Of a stretch of 64,000 bases of DNA, positions 41,476 to 49,990 are shown in pieces. The DNA comes from Promicromonospora sukumoe 327MFSha3.1 (GTDB lineage: Bacteria > Actinomycetota > Actinomycetes > Actinomycetales > Cellulomonadaceae). The notes beneath the pieces were generated by a model. The model made no database searches, had not been told where the DNA came from, and worked only from the letters and a program-made list of their open reading frames with translations. Made by a program: the position numbers and the translations under genes. Position 1 is the first letter of the stretch. Each line of letters opens with the position of its first letter. The DNA lies in contig NZ_ARQM01000010.1 in NCBI RefSeq assembly GCF_000385135.1, forward strand, positions 868,001 through 932,000, read 5' to 3'.

Positions 41476-43277
41476 GCCTCGCCGACGCCGGCCGCCGCGC
41501 CGGGGGCTGGCTGCTCCTGCTCACCGTCCTGGCCGCCCTCCTGGTGGGCCCGGCGGGCAGCGCCTCGGCCCACGCCACCCTCGTCAGCACCGACCCGGCC
41601 CAGGGCGCGGTGCTGGAGACCGCGCCCGAGCGGGTCACGTTCACGTTCAACGAGTCCGTGATCGGCGTGCCCGCGGGCATCAAGGTGTTCGACGCGACGG
41701 GCACCGAGGTGGCCTCCACGGCCACGGTCCGCGCGTCACGGCTCCTCGTCGACCTCGACGAGGAGGTCGCCGACGGCACCCTCGTGGTCGTGTGGCGGCT
41801 CGTGTCCGAGGACGGGCACCCGATCGGCGGCTCGCTGAGCTTCGCGGTCGGCGCGCCCAGCGACGTCGTCGACGTGCCCGGGACCGGCGCCGACGCCGGG
41901 ACCGAGGCACCCGCCCTGCTCGGCGTGGTCCGCGGCGTCGGCTACGTGGGCCTGCTCCTGGCCGCCGGGCTGGCCGCCTTCGCGGTGCTGTTCCTCCCGC
42001 GCGACCCGGCCGCCGACCGCTCGCGGGCCCGGCTGCGGCCCGTCGCCCGCGTGGCGGCCGGCGTCGGCGCGCTCGGCTGGGCGGCCGCCGTGCCGCTGGT
42101 CGCGCTCTACCAGCTCGGCCTCCCGGCCTCCGCGCTCGCCGACGGCGACACCTGGACGGCGCTCGCGGCCACCGAGTACGCGGTGCCGGCCGCCGTCGTC
42201 GCGGGACTCGCCCTGGCCGTGTGCGCGCTCCCGGCGTCCGCCCCCGGCCGGGGACGGACCGTGCTGGTGCTGGCCGGCTGCGCGCTGGCGGTCACCGCGC
42301 CCGCGTTCACCGGGCACACGCGGGCCGCGACACCCGAGGCGCTCGTGCTCGGCGGGGACGTGCTGCACCTGGCCGCCGGGTCCCTCTGGCTGGGCGGCCT
42401 GGTGGCGATCGCCCTGGTGCTCGGCGACCTCGCGCGCGGCGAGCACGGCGCCGTCGTGCTCGGCGCGTTCTCCACCTGGGCGGCCGGGCTGCTCGCGGTG
42501 CTGGTGGTCGCGGGGACCGTGCTGGCGTGGCGGATCTCCGGGAGCTGGGCGGCCCTGCTCGACTCCGGCTACGGCGCCCTGCTGCTGGTCAAGGTGCTCG
42601 CCGCCCTGGTCGCGATCGGCATCGCCGCGTGGAACCGGTACGCGCTGCTACCGAGGTTCCGGACGGCGGCGGCGCAGCCCGAGCCCACCCGCCCGCCTCC
42701 GCCCCGCGGCCGCAAGGCGTCCCGCAGCGGTGCGGTCTCCCGCGGCCGCACGGCGCCCGCCCGCACCGACCGTTCGGCGTCGGCCACGCCGCTGGTCCGG
42801 ACGGCGCTCGCGGAGGCGGGCGTGCTGGTCGTCGTGCTGGCGGTCACCGGCTTCCTGGTGGACCGGAGCCCGGAGACGGCGTCGGCGGTCGCGGCCGAGG
42901 ACCGCGGGGAGAGCGCCACCGAGTCGGTGAAGCTGGACGACATCGCGGCGCGGATCACCCTGGACCCCGTCGCCGTGGGGCCCGCCACGCTCACGATCGA
43001 GATGACCGACGCGGCGGGGGAGCCCGCGGAGGGCTTCGAGGCCCCGCGGATGAGCCTGGCGTCCGACGAGGTGGAGCTCGGGGAGCTCTCGCTCAGCTCG
43101 CTCGGGCCGGGCGTGTACGCGGGCGACGTCGTGCTGCCGACCACGGGGGAGTGGGAGGTGCAGGTGTCGCTGCGCACCACGGAGTTCGACAACCCGGTGC
43201 GGACGGTGACGTTCCGGGTGCCGGACGCCGCCGCCGAGGACCCTGGGCCGAGCGAGAGCGCTCAGGTGAGCCGGTAG
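41472..43277 (+). CDS. CopC-CopD fusion copper transport protein (YcnJ-like)
   Basis: 601 residues. A signal peptide ends at ASA before HATLVSTDPAQGAVL, the CopC domain (to about residue 135) with the copper-binding N-terminal His and the SEDGHPIGG motif. CopD follows with about eight membrane helices (GVVRGVGYVGLLLAAGLAAF, HLAAGSLWLGGLVAIALV, GYGALLLVKVLAALVAIGIA), then an extracytoplasmic YcnJ-type C-terminal domain (ITLDPVAVGPATLTIEMTDA, PTTGEWEVQVSLRT). It imports or delivers copper across the membrane. The ATG overlaps the ycnI stop. The 3' end overlaps the convergent methyltransferase by 16 bp. Confidence 0.93.
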   Translation: MSLADAGRRAGGWLLLLTVLAALLVGPAGSASAHATLVSTDPAQGAVLETAPERVTFTFNESVIGVPAGIKVFDATGTEVASTATVRASRLLVDLDEEVADGTLVVVWRLVSEDGHPIGGSLSFAVGAPSDVVDVPGTGADAGTEAPALLGVVRGVGYVGLLLAAGLAAFAVLFLPRDPAADRSRARLRPVARVAAGVGALGWAAAVPLVALYQLGLPASALADGDTWTALAATEYAVPAAVVAGLALAVCALPASAPGRGRTVLVLAGCALAVTAPAFTGHTRAATPEALVLGGDVLHLAAGSLWLGGLVAIALVLGDLARGEHGAVVLGAFSTWAAGLLAVLVVAGTVLAWRISGSWAALLDSGYGALLLVKVLAALVAIGIAAWNRYALLPRFRTAAAQPEPTRPPPPRGRKASRSGAVSRGRTAPARTDRSASATPLVRTALAEAGVLVVVLAVTGFLVDRSPETASAVAAEDRGESATESVKLDDIAARITLDPVAVGPATLTIEMTDAAGEPAEGFEAPRMSLASDEVELGELSLSSLGPGVYAGDVVLPTTGEWEVQVSLRTTEFDNPVRTVTFRVPDAAAEDPGPSESAQVSR

Positions 43278-44341
43278 AAGCGGAAGAAACCGAAGTCGCT
43301 GATCGGCAGCACCTCGACCGTCTCGAATCCTGCGGCCTGGGCGTACTCCCGCAGGCGGTCGGGGCGCATGACCGTCCCGGTGGCCGCGCTCGGCAGGCTG
43401 GAGCGGCCGTCGGGCAGGCACACGAAGAGGCTGAAGCCGTACATCAGCCGCTCGAGCTCGTCGCCGTCGGGTGCGAACGTCTCGGCGACGGCCTCGTCCA
43501 TCACGACCAGCGGGGCGCCGGGCGCGAGCGACCTCCGGACGGCGGCGAGGACGTCGACGGGCCGGGGCATGTCGTGGACGCACTCGAAGGCGAAGGCCGC
43601 GTCGTAGAGCTCGGCCGGGAGCTCGGCGGCGTCCCCGTGCGAGAACCGGACCCGGTCGTCGACGTGGGCCGTCCGGGCGTTCGCGGCGGCCATCGCGACC
43701 GACGGCGCGTCGATGTCGATCCCGTGCACCGCGGCGTCGGGGTAGGCCCTGCCGAGCGCGATGCTGGACCAGCCGCCGCCGGAGCCGACGTCCAGGATCT
43801 GCGCCCCAGGGCGCGCGAGTCGCTCGTGCAGGTCGGTGACGCCGGCGAGCGCGTCGGCCAGCCGGTGCTCGAACCACGGCCGGTTCGCGTCCGCCTGCCC
43901 CTCGCGTGCGTGGTCGCCGAGCTCGGCCCAGCTGATCCCGGCGCCGGTGCGGTACGCGTCGAGCAGCCGGGGAAGAGCGGGGCCGACGGCGCCGAACATC
44001 CGGCCGACGGGCGCCAGGAAGCTGAGGCTGTGCTGGTCGGTCATGACCTCCGCGGTGGCCGCCGGGATGCTGAAGACGCGCTCGTCGGCGGCGCCGTCGG
44101 AGTCGAGGTGCAGCAGGCCGGTGACGGTCTGCTGCTCCAGCCACTCGCGCGCGTACCGGGCATCGGTGCCGGTGCGCTCGGCGAGCTGGGGCGCGGTAGC
44201 GGGGCCGTCGTCGGCCAGCGAGCGGTACCAGCCCAGGCGGTCGCCCAGGAAGGTCGACATCAGGTCCACGGTGCCGAGCACGGCGCCGAAGAGACGTTCG
44301 GCGACGGCCTCGGCCGTGGGGGCATCCGGGCTGGTATCCAT
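43262..44341 (-). CDS. SAM-dependent methyltransferase with N-terminal winged helix
   Basis: 359 residues. The N-terminal ~100 residues form a dimerisation/winged-helix-like domain (APQLAERTGTDARYAREWLE, QQTVTGLL) of the type found before class I methyltransferases. The Rossmann methyltransferase domain shows motif I ILDVGSGGGWSSIALGRAYP, motif II VHGIDIDAP, and the later blocks FSHGDAAELP and FAFECVHDMPRPVDVL. The substrate is unknown. The ATG at 44341 is used. Orientation is opposite to both neighbours, and it overlaps the end of copCD. Confidence 0.88.
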   Translation of the reverse strand: MDTSPDAPTAEAVAERLFGAVLGTVDLMSTFLGDRLGWYRSLADDGPATAPQLAERTGTDARYAREWLEQQTVTGLLHLDSDGAADERVFSIPAATAEVMTDQHSLSFLAPVGRMFGAVGPALPRLLDAYRTGAGISWAELGDHAREGQADANRPWFEHRLADALAGVTDLHERLARPGAQILDVGSGGGWSSIALGRAYPDAAVHGIDIDAPSVAMAAANARTAHVDDRVRFSHGDAAELPAELYDAAFAFECVHDMPRPVDVLAAVRRSLAPGAPLVVMDEAVAETFAPDGDELERLMYGFSLFVCLPDGRSSLPSAATGTVMRPDRLREYAQAAGFETVEVLPISDFGFFRFYRLT

Positions 44342-44748
44342 CCCCCCACGGTCCGCCCGGCGGGTGCGGGGCACCAGTGCGGGAGCGGGGGATTTTTTGG
44401 GGGGCCGCTCCCCGGCGGCTGAGCTCGGCCCCTGCCTACCGCCCCGCCGGTGCACCTGCGCCCGTGCCCGCCCCCGCAGACCGAGTGGGGACTCTTGACG
44501 CCCCAGGATTCGCCCTCGTAATATCCGAACCGCAAGACTGCAAGAAATTGACAGACGACGAGCACAAAGCAGTGCACGTACTGCAACTCTGCACTCTCGC
44601 CTCCGGTTCGGCAGTTTTCCACGGCTGCCTCGGTGGCGCCGACCCGATCCACCCAGGACGTCGACGCGCGCCACGGCGGGCGCGCCGGCGTCGGGCGACG
44701 ACGCCCGCGGGTGACCGAGCCCGCCCCGGCGGGAGAACGAGGACGTTC
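44342..44748. other. 407-bp intergenic region with promoter and leader of the GH87 gene
   Basis: No credible ORF is present. The stretch 44390-44580 is unusually A+T-rich for this DNA. It holds the promoter at 44495-44524 and, downstream within the predicted leader, a perfect inverted repeat GCAGT-GCACGT-ACTGC (44569-44584), plus ATTGACA at 44547-44553 and TGCAACTCTGCA at 44582-44593. The leader to the ATG would be about 215 nt. Confidence 0.6.
44495..44524 (+). promoter_or_regulatory. Strong sigma-70-type promoter of the GH87 gene
   Basis: -35 TTGACG (44495-44500), an 18-bp spacer and -10 TAATAT (44519-44524), the best vegetative promoter match I see in the window. Confidence 0.65.
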
Positions 44749-47700
44749 ATGAGAATCCCCTGGAAGCACACGGTCGTGACGGGCGCCGCGCTGGCGCTCG
44801 TCGCGCCGTTCGGACTGGCCGTCGTCGCGCACGCCGCGGACGCCACCAACCTCGCCTTCGGCAAGCCGATCACGGCGTCGTCCGTGACGCAGACGTACGT
44901 CGCGGGCAACGCGAACGACGGGAACGTCTCGTCCTACTGGGAGGGCGCGGGCGGCCAGTACCCGGCGCACCTCACGGTCGACCTCGGGCAGGAGGCCGAC
45001 GTCGAGCGCGTCGTCGTGAAGCTGCCGCCGCCCGCCGCGTGGTCGCCGCGCACGCAGACGTTCAGCGTGCTCGGCCGGTCCGACGGCGAGTCGTCGTTCC
45101 GCACGCTCAAGGCGTCGGCCGCCTACTCGTTCGACCCGGCGAGCGGCAACACCGTCGAGGTCCCGCTGGACGGGGAGGCCGACGAGGTGCGCCTCGCGTT
45201 CAGCTCCAACACCGGCGCGGGCAACGGCCAGGTCTCCGAGCTGCAGGTCTGGGGCACGCCCACGGGCGACCCGGACCCGACCGACCCGCCGGACCCCACC
45301 GATCCCACCGACCCGACCGGCACCAACTACGCGAAGGACCGCCCCGCGGCCGCGTCGTCGACCGAGTGGACCTACGTCGCCGCCAACGCGGTGGACGGGC
45401 AGACCGGTACGTACTGGGAGGGCGCCGGCGGGCAGTACCCGTCCACGCTTGACGTCTCCCTGGCCGCGCCCACGCAGGTCAGCAGCGTGCGGGTGCGCGT
45501 GAACCCGGACGGCGCCTGGGGCGCGCGCACACAGACCTTCTCGGTCTGGGGACGTTCCGGCACCGGTGCGTGGCAGGAGCTCAAGGCGTCCGCCGGGTAC
45601 GCCTTCGCGCCTGGGAGCGGCAACCTCGTGGACGTTCCCGTGACCGGCACCGTCACCGACGTCCGTCTGCGCTTCACCGCCAACACCGGGGCGGGCAACG
45701 GGCAGGTCGCCGAGCTGGAGGTCTACGGCGCCCCGGCGCCCAACCCGAACCTCACGGTCACGGCGGTGACGGCGTCCCCGGCCTCGCCGACGGCGACCAC
45801 GCCCCTGACGCTCACGGCGACCGTGAAGAACACGGGCGACCGGGCCTCGGCGGCCACGACGCTGGACGGGAAGATCGGCGGCAGCACGGCGGGCTCGGCG
45901 AACGTCGCCGCGCTCCAGCCGGGCGCGACCGCCCAGGTGACGGTCGCGGCCGGCACCAAGCCCGCGGGCGAGTACACCGTGGGCGCCGTCGTCGACCCCG
46001 GAAACGCCGTGGCCGAGCAGAACGAGACCGACAACGCGTTCACGGCGTCCGCCAAGCTCGTGGTCGGGGAGGCGCCCGGGCCGGACCTGGAGGTCGTCTC
46101 CGTGTCCTCGAACCCGGCCAACCCCGCCGTCGGCTCGGCCGTGTCGTTCAGCGTCCAGGTGCGCAACCGCGGCAACCAGGCCGCGGCGGCCGGTTCGGTC
46201 ACGCGCGTCGTGGCCGGCTCCACCACCCTGAACGGCACGACGCCGGCCGTCCCGGCGGGCGGGACCGTCACCGTCACGCCGAGCGGGTCGTGGACCGCGA
46301 CCAACGGCGGCGTCACCGTGACCGCCACGGCCGACGCGACCGACGTCGTCGACGAGACGAACGAGGACAACAACACCGGCACGCTGTCGGTGACCGTGGG
46401 GCGCGGCGCCGCCGTGCCGTACACGACCTACGAGGCCGAGGACGGGCAGCACACCGGCACGCTCCTGCAGACCGACCCGCTGCGCACGTTCGGGCACACC
46501 AACTTCGCCACGGAGTCGTCGGGCCGCGAGTCGGTGCGGCTGAACAGCACCGGCCAGTACGTGCAGTTCACGTCCACCAACCAGACCAACTCGATCGTCG
46601 TCCGCAACTCCATCCCCGACTCCGCCGGCGGCGGGGGACAGGAGAAGACGATCAGCCTCTACGCGGACGGCCAGTTCGTGCAGAAGCTGACGCTCTCCTC
46701 GAAGCACTCGTGGCTGTACGGGACCACGGACCAGCCCGAGGGTCTCGTCAACACCCCGGGCGGCGATGCCCGCCGCCTGTTCGACGAGTCCCACGCCCTG
46801 CTGAACCGGTCGTTCCCGGCCGGCACGGTGTTCAAGCTGCAGCGCGACTCCGGCGACGACGCGGCCTTCTACATCATCGACCTGGTCGAGCTCGAGCAGG
46901 TCGCGCCGCCCACCTCCAAGCCCGCGCAGTGCACGTCCATCACCGAGTACGGCGCCGTCCCGAACGACGGGCTGGAGGACACGGCCGCCATCCAGGCCGC
47001 CGTCACCGCCAACCAGGAGGGCGAGATCGACTGCGTGTGGATCCCGGCCGGCCAGTGGCGCCAGGAGAAGAAGATCCTCACCGACGACCCGCTCAACCGT
47101 GGCACGCACAACCAGGTGGGCATCAGCGACGTCACCATCCGCGGCGCGGGCATGTGGCACTCGCAGCTCTACAGCCTGATCAAGCCCCACCTCGCCCCGG
47201 GCGTCATCAACCACCCGCACGAGGGCAACTTCGGGTTCGACATCGACGACAACGTCCAGATCTCCGACATCGCGATCTTCGGCTCCGGCGACATCCGCGG
47301 CAACAACGGGCAGGAGGAGGGCGGCGTCGGCCTCAACGGGCGCTTCGGCCAGGACACGAAGATCACCAACGTGTGGATCGAGCACGCGAACGTCGGCGTC
47401 TGGGTCGGGCGCGACTACACCAACATCCCCGAGCTGTGGGGCCCCGGCGACGGCGTCGAGTTCTCCGGGATGCGCATCCGCAACACCTACGCGGACGGCA
47501 TCAACTTCAGCAACGGGACGCGCAACTCGCTGGTCTTCAACTCGACCTTCCGCAACACCGGCGACGACGCGCTGGCCGTCTGGGCCAACCCGTACGTCAA
47601 GGACCGCAACGTCGACATCGGCCACGACAACGCGTTCCGCAACAACACCGTCCAGCTCCCGTGGCGCGCCAACGGCATCGCGATCTACGGCGGCTACGAC

Positions 47701-48150
47701 AACTCCATCGAGAACAACCTGGTCTACGACACGATGAACTACCCCGGCATCATGCTGGCGACCGACCACGACCCGCTGCCGTTCTCGGGGACCACGCTGA
47801 TCGCCAACAACGGCCTGTACCGCACGGGCGGGGCGTTCTGGAACGAGGACCAGGAGTTCGGGGCGATCACGATCTTCCCGCAGACCCACGACATCACCGG
47901 CGTCACCATCCGGGACACGGACATCGTCGACTCCACGTACGACGGCATCCAGTTCAAGAACGGCGGCGGCAACATGCCCGACGTCCGCATCACGAACGTC
48001 CGGATCGACAAGTCCAACAACGGCTCCGGCATCCTCGCGATGGGCGGCGCCCGCGGCAACGCGATCCTCTCGAACGTGACCGTCACCAACTCCGGTGAGG
48101 GGGACGTCGAGAAGGAGCCCGGTTCGCAGTTCGTCTTCACCGGCCAGTAG
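44749..48150 (+). CDS. Secreted GH87-type alpha-1,3-glucanase (mycodextranase-like)
   Basis: 1133 residues. Signal peptide (ends near AHAAD, ~27); discoidin/F5-8C module 1 (28-170); a PTDP-rich linker; discoidin module 2 (188-325); two CARDB-like domains (330-555); a CBM6/35-like module (558-720, YEAEDGQHTGTLLQ, SGRESVRLNSTGQYVQF); and a right-handed beta-helix catalytic domain (730-1133, ITEYGAVPNDGLEDTAAIQA, GAGMWHSQLYS). Three aspartates, D916 (ADGINF) and D939-D940 (NTGDDALAVW), have the same 23-residue spacing as the catalytic trio described for GH87. The enzyme should cleave alpha-1,3-glucan (fungal wall, dental or soil polymers) or mixed nigeran outside the cell. The two discoidin modules are clearly an internal duplication (both contain WEGAGGQYP and RTQTFSV). 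The ATG has GAGGA upstream. Confidence 0.83.
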   Translation: MRIPWKHTVVTGAALALVAPFGLAVVAHAADATNLAFGKPITASSVTQTYVAGNANDGNVSSYWEGAGGQYPAHLTVDLGQEADVERVVVKLPPPAAWSPRTQTFSVLGRSDGESSFRTLKASAAYSFDPASGNTVEVPLDGEADEVRLAFSSNTGAGNGQVSELQVWGTPTGDPDPTDPPDPTDPTDPTGTNYAKDRPAAASSTEWTYVAANAVDGQTGTYWEGAGGQYPSTLDVSLAAPTQVSSVRVRVNPDGAWGARTQTFSVWGRSGTGAWQELKASAGYAFAPGSGNLVDVPVTGTVTDVRLRFTANTGAGNGQVAELEVYGAPAPNPNLTVTAVTASPASPTATTPLTLTATVKNTGDRASAATTLDGKIGGSTAGSANVAALQPGATAQVTVAAGTKPAGEYTVGAVVDPGNAVAEQNETDNAFTASAKLVVGEAPGPDLEVVSVSSNPANPAVGSAVSFSVQVRNRGNQAAAAGSVTRVVAGSTTLNGTTPAVPAGGTVTVTPSGSWTATNGGVTVTATADATDVVDETNEDNNTGTLSVTVGRGAAVPYTTYEAEDGQHTGTLLQTDPLRTFGHTNFATESSGRESVRLNSTGQYVQFTSTNQTNSIVVRNSIPDSAGGGGQEKTISLYADGQFVQKLTLSSKHSWLYGTTDQPEGLVNTPGGDARRLFDESHALLNRSFPAGTVFKLQRDSGDDAAFYIIDLVELEQVAPPTSKPAQCTSITEYGAVPNDGLEDTAAIQAAVTANQEGEIDCVWIPAGQWRQEKKILTDDPLNRGTHNQVGISDVTIRGAGMWHSQLYSLIKPHLAPGVINHPHEGNFGFDIDDNVQISDIAIFGSGDIRGNNGQEEGGVGLNGRFGQDTKITNVWIEHANVGVWVGRDYTNIPELWGPGDGVEFSGMRIRNTYADGINFSNGTRNSLVFNSTFRNTGDDALAVWANPYVKDRNVDIGHDNAFRNNTVQLPWRANGIAIYGGYDNSIENNLVYDTMNYPGIMLATDHDPLPFSGTTLIANNGLYRTGGAFWNEDQEFGAITIFPQTHDITGVTIRDTDIVDSTYDGIQFKNGGGNMPDVRITNVRIDKSNNGSGILAMGGARGNAILSNVTVTNSGEGDVEKEPGSQFVFTGQ

Positions 48151-48158
48151 TGCGGACG

Positions 48159-48201
48159 ACGACGCGGGGTACCGGTGCGTGCTGCCGGTACCCCGCGTCG
48201 T
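48159..48201. terminator. Terminator of the GH87 gene
   Basis: A perfect 17-bp stem (48159-48175 with 48185-48201) and a 9-nt loop, starting 9 bp after the stop codon. Confidence 0.75.
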
Positions 48202-48229
48202 GTCAGTGGCGCCGCGTACCTTCGGTGCC

Positions 48230-48682
48230 ATGGTCCTGAGCCTGGAAGAGCTGAGCGCCGACAACCTCGGTGATGTGCTGCGCCTGCCGCCGCAGGCCGG
48301 CGACGACGAGCCGGTCGCGCCCACGGCCTGGTCGGTCGCCGAGGCCTACGTGCACCCGACCGCCTGGCCCAGAGCGGTGACCGACGACGGCGCGGTCGTG
48401 GGCTTCGTCATGGCGAGCTGGAGCCCGGAGGAGCCCGAGCCCGCCTTCCGCGCCGGTATCTGGCGGCTCAACGTCGCGACGGCGGCCCGCGGGCGGGGCG
48501 TGGGACGGTTCGCCGTCGAGCAGGTCGCCGCAGAGGCGCGCCGTCGCGGCGTCGACCGGATCACGGTCCTGTGGGACGCCACCCACGCCAGCAGCCCTGA
48601 GCAGTTCTACCTGCGGTGCGGGTTCCGGCCCGTTGGCGAGCTGCTGGGCGAGGTGGTGGGGGAGCTCGACGTGCGCACGTGA
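48230..48682 (+). CDS. GNAT-family N-acetyltransferase
   Basis: 150 residues with a GNAT fold: the substrate strands GAVVGFVMASWSPEE and FRAGIWRLNVATAARGRGVG, the latter containing the acetyl-CoA pyrophosphate loop (R-G-R-G-V-G), then FAVEQVAAEARRRGVDRITV and FYLRCGFRPVGE. It resembles small diamine/aminoglycoside-type or ribosomal acetyltransferases; the acceptor is unknown. The ATG at 48230 gives the standard start. Confidence 0.87.
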   Translation: MVLSLEELSADNLGDVLRLPPQAGDDEPVAPTAWSVAEAYVHPTAWPRAVTDDGAVVGFVMASWSPEEPEPAFRAGIWRLNVATAARGRGVGRFAVEQVAAEARRRGVDRITVLWDATHASSPEQFYLRCGFRPVGELLGEVVGELDVRT

Positions 48683-48701
48683 CCCGGGAGTTCACCCGGG
48701 T
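48682..48701. terminator. Short hairpin after the GNAT gene
   Basis: ACCCGGG (48682-48688) and CCCGGGT (48695-48701) with a 6-nt loop, directly at the stop codon. Confidence 0.45.
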
Positions 48702-48839
48702 GGCAATGTCCTTGTTCGAGCTTTTTCGGCAACTTGTCCGCTCTCGACCCGTACGATTCCCTTCCAAGAGAGCGCACGCCGCTCGGGCCGAGGGGGAACC
48801 GGCGACGCGCACGACGAGGCACGGCGACGGAGGACCACG

Positions 48840-49937
48840 GTGGGCGAGCGGGAGTCCGAGCGGACCCAGGACCTGAGATTCACCGTGTCCGAACCGGCGA
48901 CGTCGGAGACCCTGCCGCTGCCCCCGCCGTCGTCCGCGGCTCCGGGGCCGACGCCGCCGTCGGTGGTGCCGTCCCCGTACGGTCCGGCCGGTGTGCCGGC
49001 CGCGCAGGTCAACCCGCACGCGACGACGAGCCTCGTGCTCGGCATCACGTCGCTGTTCCTCAGCCTCCTCTTCGTGCCGTCGATCCTCGGCATCATTCTC
49101 GGGTTCGTGGGCCTGGCCCGGTCGCGCCGCACCGACCCGCCGACCGGCCGCGGGGCCGCGATCGCCGGCATCGTCCTGTCGGTGGTCGGCGTGGTGCTCG
49201 GCGTGTTCGTCGCGATGGCGGCGTCCACGTTCGTGTCCGACGCGGCGAAGGCGATCGTGGACCGGAGCACGGCCGCGCCGGAGGGCGAGACCACGCCTGC
49301 TCCTCCTGCCGACTTCGTCGAGGTCGACGCGGCCCAGTGGAAGTCCGTCGTCGAGCACCCCGGCAAGGCCGAGGGCCAGGCCGTCGTGGTCTTCGCGGAG
49401 GTCGCGAGGTTCGACAGCACCACGGGCACCGACCGGTTCCTCGGCGGCCTCGGGGTGGACCAGCCGGGCACCGAGCGGGAGCTCGAGGACCCGGCCGTCG
49501 TCATCGGGCCGGAGGTGATGCTCGACGGCGTGGAGACCGGCGACCTGCTGCGGATCCACGCCGTGGTGACCGGCTCGTTCGAGCTCAGGACCGACCTCGG
49601 CGGCACCGTGACCGTCCCGGCGCTGACCATCTCGAAGTTCGAGGACGTCGGCTTCGCGGACCTGGGCGAGGACCTCGCGGTCGGTTCGGCCGAGACCAAG
49701 CAGCCCGGCTGGATCACGGTCCCGGTCACGGTGACCAACAGCGGGACCCAGGTGTTCACGTACAGCGCCACACTGGTCGCCGAGAGCAAGGACGGCAAGA
49801 AGTCCTACGACCGGGGCCCGGTGTTCGTCGAGAAGCTCGGCCCCGGCAAGGAGGAGAAGGTCGCCGTCGACTTCTTCGAGGACGTCCCGGCGGACGCCGT
49901 CTACCGCGTGGAGTCGGTGGAGCGGTTCGTCGAGTGA
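48840..49937 (+). CDS. DUF4190-like membrane protein with extracellular DUF4352-like domain
   Basis: 365 residues. A Pro-rich cytoplasmic N-terminus (about 65 residues) is followed by two helices of the DUF4190 type (TSLVLGITSLFLSLLFVPSI with LGFVGLARSRR, and IAGIVLSVVGVVLGVFVAMA). The remaining ~230 residues are outside: a first beta domain (QAVVVFAEVARFDSTTG, VIGPEVMLDGVETGDLLRIH) and a telokin-like/DUF4352-type Ig domain (ITVPVTVTNSGTQVFTYSAT, LVAESKDGKKSYDRGPVFVE). The function is unknown; such proteins are often cell-surface or stress related. The GTG at 48840 has GGAGG 7 bp upstream; a longer frame lacks a ribosome site. Confidence 0.75.
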   Translation: MGERESERTQDLRFTVSEPATSETLPLPPPSSAAPGPTPPSVVPSPYGPAGVPAAQVNPHATTSLVLGITSLFLSLLFVPSILGIILGFVGLARSRRTDPPTGRGAAIAGIVLSVVGVVLGVFVAMAASTFVSDAAKAIVDRSTAAPEGETTPAPPADFVEVDAAQWKSVVEHPGKAEGQAVVVFAEVARFDSTTGTDRFLGGLGVDQPGTERELEDPAVVIGPEVMLDGVETGDLLRIHAVVTGSFELRTDLGGTVTVPALTISKFEDVGFADLGEDLAVGSAETKQPGWITVPVTVTNSGTQVFTYSATLVAESKDGKKSYDRGPVFVEKLGPGKEEKVAVDFFEDVPADAVYRVESVERFVE

Positions 49938-49990
49938 GGGTGGCTGTGGAAGCGACGCACCGTAGCCGGAGCCTCTGACAGGATTTGCCT

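Noticed and set aside
45266-45320. Short tandem repeat GACCCGACCGACCC as a possible VNTR or regulatory repeat
   Set aside because: It is in frame and encodes the ordinary PTDP-rich linker between two discoidin modules.
44260-48324. 1354-codon minus-strand frame opposite the GH87 gene
   Set aside because: It runs through the methyltransferase start and terminators, has no recognisable motif, and the plus strand encodes a full secreted enzyme.
48713-48768. TTGTTC/TTGTCC with TACGAT as a promoter for the DUF4190-like gene
   Set aside because: No combination gives an acceptable 16-19 bp spacer.
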